NCBI RefSeq assembly: GCF_010500815.1
Contig: NZ_JAAAMG010000001.1
Span: 496,001-560,000 of the forward strand
Direction: 5' to 3'
Length of the DNA stretch: 64,000 nt
Source: Jiella pacifica
GTDB taxonomy: Bacteria; Pseudomonadota; Alphaproteobacteria; Rhizobiales; Rhizobiaceae
Shown here: piece after piece, positions 57,414 through 64,000 of the stretch
Numbering within the stretch: position 1 is the first letter of the stretch
Layout: each line of letters begins with the position of its first letter
Translations under genes and position numbers: made by a program
The notes under the pieces: generated by a model
What the model was told of the DNA's origin: nothing
The model's database searches: none
Seen by the model: the letters and a program-made list of their open reading frames with translations, nothing else

Positions 57414-58738
57414 GTGTGTTCGGTTTCGGCAAATCCGATGTGCCCAGGATCAAGGCGCTGTCACCGCGGCGTTCCCGGGTGATCTCCGTCCTCGACGTCG
57501 GCTCGGAGAAGATCTCCTGCCTGATCGCTCGGCTGCGTCCGCGCATCGCGGGGGAAATGCTCCCCGATCGCTCGCACACGATCGAGGTTCTCGGCGTCGG
57601 TCACCATCGCTCGCGGGGCATCAAGGCCGGCGCCGTCGTCGACATTGCTGCGGCCGAGATGGCGATCCGCCAGTGCGTCGATGCCGCCGAGCGCATGGCC
57701 GGGCTGACGGTCGAATCGCTGATCGTCTCGCTCACCGCGGGCAGGCTGAAGAGCCAGCGCCGGCGGGCCGACACCGAGGTCGTCGGCGAGGTCGCCGCGG
57801 CCGATCTGTCCCGCGTCACCGCCAAGGCGGCACGGGTGCCGCTCGACGAGGGGCGCGTGGCGCTCCACTCCACCGTCTACGATCTTCAACTCGACGACGA
57901 TGCAGGACTGGAAAACCCTGTCGGCATGACCGGCGAGCGGCTGTCGTCCAGCCTCCACGTTCTGTCGGCCGAGATCGCGCCGCTGCGCAATCTCGAAGCC
58001 GCGATCAACCGGGCGCAGCTCGTCGTCGAGGCTTTTGTCGCCACGCCCTATGCCAGCGCCCTCGCCACCATGGTCGAGGACGAGGCCGCGATGGGCTCCG
58101 CCTGCATCGATATGGGATCGGGTGCCACCACCATCGCCATCTTCCAGAACGGCCGCTTCGTCTATGCCGATCAGATCGCCATCGGCGGTTCGAACATCAC
58201 CATGGATCTCGCCCGCGGCCTGTCGATCAGCCCGGCCGATGCCGAGCGCATCAAGGTCATGCACGGTTCGACCATGGCCGAACTTCTCGACGACAGCGGC
58301 GAGCCGATCACCGTCACGCCGCTCGGCGAGAGCGGCGACGCCCATCCGATCGTCGTCAAGCGCTCGCTGTTGACGAAGATCATCCGTCCCAGGGCTGAAG
58401 AGACGCTCGAACTCGTGCGCGACCGGCTGAATGCCTCCGGTCTCGGCCACGTCATCGGCAAGCGCGTCGTCCTGACCGGGGGCGCCAGTCAGTTGGCCGG
58501 TCTCGCCGAGACGGCGCGCATCGTCCTGCAGCGGAACGTCAGGCTCGGGCGACCGCTGGGTGTTACGGGACTCAATCCATCGAGCAAGGGGCCGGGGTTT
58601 TCGACCGCGGTCGGCCTCTTGATCTATCCGCAGGTTGCCCACCGCGAATACGTCGCGGAGCGATCGATCGCCCTCCAGGCCGTGGAAAAGGCCATGGAGG
58701 GAGGCCGGATCGGCTCCTGGCTGCGACGGGCGCTTTGA
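57410..58738 (+). CDS. ftsA: Cell division protein FtsA
   Basis: 442 aa actin-like protein that anchors FtsZ to the membrane. Motifs are SVLDVGSEKISCLIARL (phosphate 1), ACIDMGSGATTIAIFQNG (phosphate 2), and VVLTGGASQLAGLAE (adenosine loop). The 1C domain interrupts the fold at ~100-180, and the C-terminus SWLRRAL is an amphipathic membrane-targeting helix. It overlaps ftsQ by 4 nt (ATGA). It is followed by 125 bases before ftsZ, enough for a separate ftsZ promoter. Confidence 0.96.
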   Translation: MSVFGFGKSDVPRIKALSPRRSRVISVLDVGSEKISCLIARLRPRIAGEMLPDRSHTIEVLGVGHHRSRGIKAGAVVDIAAAEMAIRQCVDAAERMAGLTVESLIVSLTAGRLKSQRRRADTEVVGEVAAADLSRVTAKAARVPLDEGRVALHSTVYDLQLDDDAGLENPVGMTGERLSSSLHVLSAEIAPLRNLEAAINRAQLVVEAFVATPYASALATMVEDEAAMGSACIDMGSGATTIAIFQNGRFVYADQIAIGGSNITMDLARGLSISPADAERIKVMHGSTMAELLDDSGEPITVTPLGESGDAHPIVVKRSLLTKIIRPRAEETLELVRDRLNASGLGHVIGKRVVLTGGASQLAGLAETARIVLQRNVRLGRPLGVTGLNPSSKGPGFSTAVGLLIYPQVAHREYVAERSIALQAVEKAMEGGRIGSWLRRAL

Positions 58739-58863
58739 GACGGGCACGGCGAGGGCCGTGCCGGAAGGACAAATCGGTGCGCGCCGCGCGCCCGTGAGGG
58801 AATGGCAAAGAACGGCCGCGCGGCGAGACGGCCTTATTGCGAATCTGAAAGAGGAATGAGGGC

Positions 58864-60429
58864 ATGAGTATCACCTTGAAAAAGCCGGACATCACCGAAC
58901 TGAAGCCCCGCATCACCGTCTTCGGTGTCGGTGGCGGTGGCTGCAACGCGGTCAACAACATGATCAGTGCCGGCCTCGAGGGGGTCGACTTCGTGATCGC
59001 CAATACCGACGCGCAGGCGCTCAGGTCTTCGCGCGCCGAGCGCATCATCCAGATGGGCGTCGCCGTGACCGAGGGTCTCGGCGCCGGTTCGCAGCCGGAA
59101 GTCGGCCGTGCCGCCGCCGAAGAATCGATCGACGAGATCTGCGATCACCTCCTCGGCTCGCACATGTGCTTCGTCACCGCCGGCATGGGCGGCGGCACCG
59201 GCACGGGCGCTGCCCCTGTCGTCGCGCGCGCCGCGCGTGAAAAGGGCATCCTGACCGTCGGCGTCGTCACCAAGCCGTTCCACTTCGAGGGCCAGCGCCG
59301 GCTGCGCATCGCCGAGCAGGGCATCGAGGAACTGCAGAAGAACGTCGACACGCTGATCGTCATTCCGAACCAGAACCTCTTCCGCATCGCCAACGACAAG
59401 ACCACCTTCGCCGACGCCTTCGCGATGGCTGACCAGGTGCTCTATTCGGGCGTCGCCTGCATCACCGACCTGATGGTCAAGGAAGGCCTGATCAACCTCG
59501 ACTTCGCCGACGTCCGTTCGGTGATGCGCGAGATGGGCAAGGCGATGATGGGCACTGGCGAGGCGTCGGGCGAGGGCCGTGCGATGGCCGCCGCCGAGGC
59601 GGCGATCGCCAACCCGCTGCTCGACGAGACCTCGATGAAGGGCGCCAAGGGCCTCCTGATCTCGATCACCGGCGGCCGCGACCTGACGCTCTTCGAAGTC
59701 GACGAGGCGGCGACCCGCATCCGCGAGGAAGTCGACCAGGACGCCAACATCATCCTCGGCGCGACCTTCGACGAGAATCTGGAAGGCGTCATCCGCGTGT
59801 CGGTTGTCGCCACCGGCATCGACAAGAGCGAAGTGGAGATGGCGGCGCGGCCGACGATGACCGCCAGCCAGACCGCCTTCGTGTCGCAGCAGCGGGTCTC
59901 GGCCCAGGCCGCTCAGGCGCCGCAGCCGGCGGTTCAGCAGGCACCGGCCGCAAGCGCCCATGCCGCGCCCGCACAGCCGGCTGAAGAAGAGCCGGAGATC
60001 GAGGACGCCTTCTCCGCCGCGCTCGCCGCCGAGATCGCCCATGTCGCGCCGCAGCCTGCGGCTCGGCCGACCGTTCCGACTGCCGAAACAGCTGCGGAGC
60101 CGGTGGCCTCCCCGCGCATGCCGCGCGTCGAGGACTTCCCGCCGGTGGTGCGGGGCGAGATGGAGCAGCGGTCCGCGGCCAACGAGCCGGCGCCGGACGA
60201 GCGGGGCGCCATGGGGCTGCTGCGCCGTCTGACCACCGGCCTGTCGCGGCGCGAGGACGAGGAGCATCAGGCCGCCGAGCCGGCGCGCCGCGCCCATGTC
60301 GAGCCGAACCCCTATGCGCCGCGCCGCGTTGCGTCCGAGTCGGCCGCACGGCCCGCCACGGCCTCGCGTCCGGTCAGCGAAGAGGATCAGCTGGAGATTC
60401 CCGCGTTCCTCCGGCGTCAAGCAAACTGA
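58864..60429 (+). CDS. ftsZ: Cell division protein FtsZ
   Basis: 521 aa tubulin-like GTPase that forms the Z ring. The GTP-binding loop [13 protein letters not shown] (~110) is present, along with the N-terminal [14 protein letters not shown] and the T7 loop [11 protein letters not shown]. The long variable linker (~320-505) is Ala/Pro/Glu-rich, as in alphaproteobacteria, and the conserved C-terminal peptide [15 protein letters not shown] binds FtsA and others. The ATG follows GAGGAATGAGGGC. A strong terminator lies downstream (60458-60492). Confidence 0.97.
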   Translation: MSITLKKPDITELKPRITVFGVGGGGCNAVNNMISAGLEGVDFVIANTDAQALRSSRAERIIQMGVAVTEGLGAGSQPEVGRAAAEESIDEICDHLLGSHMCFVTAGMGGGTGTGAAPVVARAAREKGILTVGVVTKPFHFEGQRRLRIAEQGIEELQKNVDTLIVIPNQNLFRIANDKTTFADAFAMADQVLYSGVACITDLMVKEGLINLDFADVRSVMREMGKAMMGTGEASGEGRAMAAAEAAIANPLLDETSMKGAKGLLISITGGRDLTLFEVDEAATRIREEVDQDANIILGATFDENLEGVIRVSVVATGIDKSEVEMAARPTMTASQTAFVSQQRVSAQAAQAPQPAVQQAPAASAHAAPAQPAEEEPEIEDAFSAALAAEIAHVAPQPAARPTVPTAETAAEPVASPRMPRVEDFPPVVRGEMEQRSAANEPAPDERGAMGLLRRLTTGLSRREDEEHQAAEPARRAHVEPNPYAPRRVASESAARPATASRPVSEEDQLEIPAFLRRQAN

Positions 60430-60733
60430 TCGCCACCCATTGTTGCGGTGATGTGACAGTGCCCGTCGGAGAAATCCGACGGGCACTTTTGGTTAACATT
60501 TTGAAAATACGATGAAATTGCGTTTCGATCGCGCAGCGCTTTTAACACGGGGTAAGAAAGCGTGATTTTGCCGAAATGGGCCGGCGATTTACCAACGTTC
60601 TCAACAAATGAGGAACGGGGGAGAGTTCCTCAGGGGGCGTCGGTCGTAGAGCGGGCGAAATTCTGTGTGTGAGCGGAGCCCGGTGGATCGAAGCAACCGG
60701 CATGCCGCGGGGAAAGGTTGTCCTGACGTGTTG
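60430..60733. other. Region between ftsZ and lpxC
   Basis: 304 bases. It contains the ftsZ terminator, then an A+T-richer stretch (60488-60560) with single TTAAC half-sites at ~60493 and ~60541 that could carry the lpxC promoter. No full CtrA box and no gene was seen. Confidence 0.5.
60458..60492 (+). terminator. Intrinsic terminator downstream of ftsZ
   Basis: A perfect 13-bp stem, AGTGCCCGTCGGA (60458-60470) with TCCGACGGGCACT (60475-60487), has a GAAA loop and is followed by TTTGGTT. It is the strongest terminator in the window. Confidence 0.92.
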
Positions 60734-61672
60734 ATGTTTCAGCAGACGATAGCATCGCGTATCGATTTTTACGGCGTGGGTGTGCACAGCGGTCTGCCCG
60801 TTCGGCTTGCCCTGCTTCCCGCCGAGACGGACACCGGCATCGTCTTCCACCTTGCCGGAGCGGACGGCCTCGTTCACGAAATCCCCGCCATCTCCAGTAA
60901 TTCCGCGCCGACCGACCTGTCGACCGTCGTCGGGGACCTCAAGGGCTCCCACGTCTCCACCATCGAGCACCTGATGGCCGCCCTCTATGCGATGGGCGTC
61001 GACAACGTCGTCGTGAGGATCGATGCCAAGGAGACGCCGATCCTCGACGGCTGCGCCGCCGAATACGTTCGCGGCATCGCCGAGGCCGGTGTCGTCAGCC
61101 AGGTCGCCAAACGCCGTTATCTGCGGATCCTCAAGCCGGTCTGCGTCGAATTGAAAGAGGCAAGGGCGGAATATCGTCCCTATGCCGGCACCCGATTCGA
61201 GATCGAGATCGATTTCGACAATGCGGCGATCGGCCGCCAGAGCTACCGCGCCGATCTCACCGCCGCACGCTTCACCAAGGATCTCGTCCGCGCCCGAACC
61301 TTCGGCTTCATGGCCGATGTCGAGCGGCTGTGGGCCGCCGGCTATGCGCTTGGTTCGTCGCTGGAGAATTCGGTCGTGCTGTCCGACGATGGCCGTGTGG
61401 TCAATCCGGAGGGGCTGCGCTTCGAGGACGAATTCGTTCGCCATAAGGCTCTCGACGCCGTCGGCGACCAGGCACTGGCCGGTGTCAGGATCCTCGGCTG
61501 CTATCGCTCCTATCGCGGCGGCCACCGGCTGAACGCGCTGGCGCTCAAGGCGCTGCTCGCCGATCGCAAGGCCTATGAGATCGTCGAGATGCCGTCGCGC
61601 CGCGTCGATCCCGTGCGCCATGCGCCACTGGTTGCGGTCGCCGCGCCGGCTTACGGCCCGCAGGTTCTCTGA
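60734..61672 (+). CDS. lpxC: UDP-3-O-acyl-N-acetylglucosamine deacetylase
   Basis: 312 aa Zn2+ deacetylase at the committed step of lipid A synthesis. Family features are FYGVGVHSGLPVRLAL, the Zn His in STIEHLMAALYAMGVDN, LDGCAAEY, and a second Zn pair in RHKALDAVGDQALAG, with the catalytic His in YRGGHRLNALA. The start was placed at the ATG 60734, but GTG 60728 and TTG 60731 just before it are equally possible. It is a unit separate from ftsZ, as the terminator shows, and has 333 free bases after it. Confidence 0.94.
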   Translation: MFQQTIASRIDFYGVGVHSGLPVRLALLPAETDTGIVFHLAGADGLVHEIPAISSNSAPTDLSTVVGDLKGSHVSTIEHLMAALYAMGVDNVVVRIDAKETPILDGCAAEYVRGIAEAGVVSQVAKRRYLRILKPVCVELKEARAEYRPYAGTRFEIEIDFDNAAIGRQSYRADLTAARFTKDLVRARTFGFMADVERLWAAGYALGSSLENSVVLSDDGRVVNPEGLRFEDEFVRHKALDAVGDQALAGVRILGCYRSYRGGHRLNALALKALLADRKAYEIVEMPSRRVDPVRHAPLVAVAAPAYGPQVL

Positions 61673-62005
61673 CCGAGTCGTCCGGACGCGCCCGCCGAGC
61701 CTTCCGCTTCAAGGTGAGGCTGGAGTAGGTGTTCTTCTCGCGATCGTCGCCGACTGCTCCATGGTGGCGCCCTTGGCAGCCCGTCTAACCCCCGAGTGCG
61801 GATTCCGGCGCGGAATCGGTGATGCTGGGGCCATTCGGCGCAATAGGACGCTGTCGTCCCGAATAGTGACGTAGCGGCAACATCGTCGATGCGAAGCGCG
61901 CGGCCCTGGCGAAATCTGCCGGTCGGTCACAAAAAAGGCACCTTGCTCCGGCTTCGCCATTGTCCGTGCCTCGATCGGGGGGTAGTGATGCCGGTCGGAG
62001 GCTGA
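61673..62005. other. Region between lpxC and bamD
   Basis: 333 bases without a gene. A GATTCC/GGAATC hairpin is at about 61802-61818, without T-run. The bamD promoter should be here but is not clear. Confidence 0.5.
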
Positions 62006-62914
62006 ATGGGGTTAGGGGACCCGCAGGACATGATCGAAACGTCGCGGCATTTCGCCGGTTCAATCACCAAAGCTGCGCGCCTGGCGCTTACGGCCACGGT
62101 TCTCGGTGCGGCGTTCGGCCTTGCCGGCTGCATGTCGGGCGGCGACAACGACGTCGACGTGCTGGCCCTGGCCGCCGAGACCGATCCGCCGGACGTGCTC
62201 TACAATCAGGGGCTCGCCAATCTTGAAGGTGGCCGGCTCGGCGAGGCGTCGAAGAAGTTCGAGGCGATCGACCGTCAGCACCCCTATACGGAGTGGGCTC
62301 GCAAGGCGCTCATCATGCAGGCGTTCGCCAGCTATCGTGGCGGCAACTACGAGGCGGCACAGACCGCAGCAAAGCGCTATCTCTCGCTCTATCCCGATTC
62401 CGAAGACGCTCCCTACGCCGAATACATCATCGGCCTGTCGCACTACCGCCAGATCCCGGACGTGACCCGCGACCAGAAGGAGGCGGCCTATACGGCGCAG
62501 GCGATGCGGGCGCTTACGGAGCGATTCCCCGACACGATGTATGCCGACGACGCCAAGTCCAAGCTGCGCATCGCCCGCGACCAGCTGGCCGGCAAGGAGA
62601 TGCTCATCGGCCGCTACTATCTGGAGCGCCGCGACTATCTGGCCGCCGTCAACCGCTTCAAGAACGTCGTCGACGTCTACCCCGATACGCGTCAGGTCGA
62701 GGAGGCGCTCGCTCGCCTGACCGAAGCCTATTACGCCATGGGTCTGACTCGCGAGGCACAGGCCTCTGCCTCGGTGCTCGGCCAGAACTTCCCCGATTCG
62801 CCCTGGTATCGCGACTCCTACGCCCTTTTGCAGGGCCATGGGCTGGAGCCACGGGACGGATCGTCGGATTCCTGGTTCGCAGCCGCGACGAAGAAGATCG
62901 TCGGCGCATCCTGA
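62006..62914 (+). CDS. bamD: Outer-membrane assembly lipoprotein BamD
   Basis: 302 aa lipoprotein of the BAM complex, which inserts outer-membrane barrels. The lipobox is GLAGC (Cys at ~42 from this start), then five TPR-like repeats ([42 protein letters not shown] and so on). The ATG at 62006 has CGGAGG before it; an ATG at 62030 would give a shorter, more usual signal. It is followed after 163 bases by recN, the typical rhizobial order lpxC-bamD-recN. Confidence 0.94.
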   Translation: MGLGDPQDMIETSRHFAGSITKAARLALTATVLGAAFGLAGCMSGGDNDVDVLALAAETDPPDVLYNQGLANLEGGRLGEASKKFEAIDRQHPYTEWARKALIMQAFASYRGGNYEAAQTAAKRYLSLYPDSEDAPYAEYIIGLSHYRQIPDVTRDQKEAAYTAQAMRALTERFPDTMYADDAKSKLRIARDQLAGKEMLIGRYYLERRDYLAAVNRFKNVVDVYPDTRQVEEALARLTEAYYAMGLTREAQASASVLGQNFPDSPWYRDSYALLQGHGLEPRDGSSDSWFAAATKKIVGAS

Positions 62915-63077
62915 CGCAGGCGGCCAGCTCAACCTTTCGGCTGGCCGGCAAAGGGCTATGGATGGGCGATCGATCACGAGGGTCGCGACGCGCTGAGCGG
63001 CTCCCCGGGTTGCGAAACGGCGGTGCGTGACCGACATTGTCCCAGGCCTATCCTGCTTCTCACCGACGATTCGGACA

Positions 63078-64000
63078 TGCTGGTCCATCTTTCGATTCGT
63101 GACATCGTCCTGATCGAGCGTCTCGATCTGACGCTCGACGCCGGCCTGTCCGTGCTGACCGGCGAGACCGGGGCGGGCAAGTCGATCCTGCTCGACGCCC
63201 TGTCGCTTGCGCTCGGCGGGCGGGGCGACGGTTCGCTGGTTCGCCACGGGGCCAGGCAGGGCGAGGTGATCGCCGCCTTCGACCTCGACACCGATCATCC
63301 CGCCCGGCGACTGCTGGCCGACAACGGCTTCGACGACGACGGCGATCTCGTGCTTCGCCGGGTCCAGAATGCCGACGGGCGCACCCGCGTCTTCGTCAAC
63401 GACCGCCCCTCCAGCGTCGGTCTGATGCGCCAGCTCGGGCTGTCCCTGGTGGAGATCCACGGTCAGCACGACGACCGCGCGCTGGTCGAGAGCGACAGCC
63501 ACAGGATGCTGCTCGACGAGTTCGGTGGTCTGCAAGCCGATGCCGCTGCCGTGGGTCGACTTTACGGCGAATGGCGGGGCTCGCGCGATGCCCTCGCGAA
63601 GCACCGAGCCAAGGTCGAGGCAGCCGCGCGCGAGGCGGACTTCCTGCGCAGTGCCGTCGACGAACTCTCCGACCTCCAGCCGATTGCCGGCGAGGAGGAG
63701 GAACTCGCCGAGCGGCGGCAGGTGATGATGCGCTCCGAGAAGATCGCGACGGACGTCAACGACGCCAATGAGGAGCTGTCCGGATCAGCTTCGCCGATCC
63801 CGGGTCTCGCGAACCTTCTGAAGCGCCTCGACCGCAAGCGCGACGAGCTTCCCGGGCTGCTCGACGAGGCGATCGACCGACTCGACGTCGCGCTGGACGC
63901 CCTGTCCGAGGCGCAGACCTCGCTGGAAGTGGCGCTGCGCAACCTGGAATTCGATCCCCGGGCGCTGGAAAGCACCGAGGAGAGGCTGTTCGCGCTGCGG
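63078..64000 (+). CDS. recN: DNA repair protein RecN (3' partial)
   Basis: The frame is open to the end of the window (307 codons seen of about 550). It is an SMC-like ATPase of double-strand break repair. Walker A GETGAGKSILLDALSLALGG lies at ~30, and EIHGQHDD at ~130 is the RecN-specific motif. The following ~170 residues are coiled-coil helices (DELSDLQPIAGEEEELAERR). The C-terminal ATPase half with Walker B lies beyond base 64000. The ATG at 63078 gives the usual start MLVHLSIRDIVLIERLDL. Confidence 0.95.

Noticed and set aside
62060-63604. 514-codon minus-strand open frame
   Set aside because: It lies antisense to bamD and recN and has no domain.

Overview
The window is one continuous, high-GC chromosomal segment of an alphaproteobacterium. 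The order Hyphomicrobiales (Rhizobiales) is most likely, and an Aurantimonadaceae-like lineage is only a guess. The evidence is the ddl-ftsQ-ftsA-ftsZ-lpxC-bamD-recN order, a CtrA box ahead of ddl, an EcfG-type stress promoter, a HisKA_2 kinase and the purC-purS-purQ / purL-bolA-grxD layout. I see no prophage, insertion sequence or CRISPR array.

Region 1-18.9 kb is accessory metabolism and signalling. It opens with an outer-membrane protein (FecR domain, TPRs, beta-barrel; its start lies before the window). A CHASE2 adenylate cyclase abuts it, and a convergent Na+/H+ antiporter with a C-terminal cyclic-nucleotide-binding domain follows. Together these suggest an envelope-to-cAMP-to-ion-transport circuit. 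Next come a P1 (DmpA-like) peptidase with an ABC-type binding protein, a flavin reductase, and a CO-dehydrogenase-type molybdenum hydroxylase maturation cluster: MoxR/CoxD, VWA/CoxE, XdhC split over two genes, and a MocA-like cytidylyltransferase fusion. DedA, MOSC and FUSC-like genes follow. The hydroxylase structural genes are absent.

Region 19-25.7 kb is a malonate catabolic operon. TRAP transporter genes dctP, dctQ and dctM lead into malonyl-CoA decarboxylase (matA) and malonyl-CoA synthetase (matB), with 4-nt overlaps from dctQ onward. A divergent GntR regulator (matR-like) sits across a candidate operator.

Region 25.9-36.7 kb holds sodC, a GST, a double PilZ protein, a possible sRNA locus, a rhomboid protease, a CBS protein, a patatin, hisI, folE, an IscU-like scaffold, a MntA-HepT toxin-antitoxin pair placed before yidD, yegP, a NUDIX hydrolase and thrS.

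Region 36.7-53.6 kb has a secreted unknown, a stress-controlled YqaE/Pmp3 peptide, rpsD, two tiny membrane proteins of unknown role, ttcA, an inositol-phosphatase-like gene, a Bcr-type MFS pump, grxD, a large acyltransferase that separates grxD from bolA, purL, a MetOD1-like protein with a histidine kinase, two lipoproteins, purQ, a coiled-coil ORF, purS, purC and tRNA-Cys.

Region 53.7-64 kb has a SulP transporter without STAS domain, then ddl, ftsQ, ftsA, ftsZ, lpxC, bamD and the start of recN, which continues past the window end.
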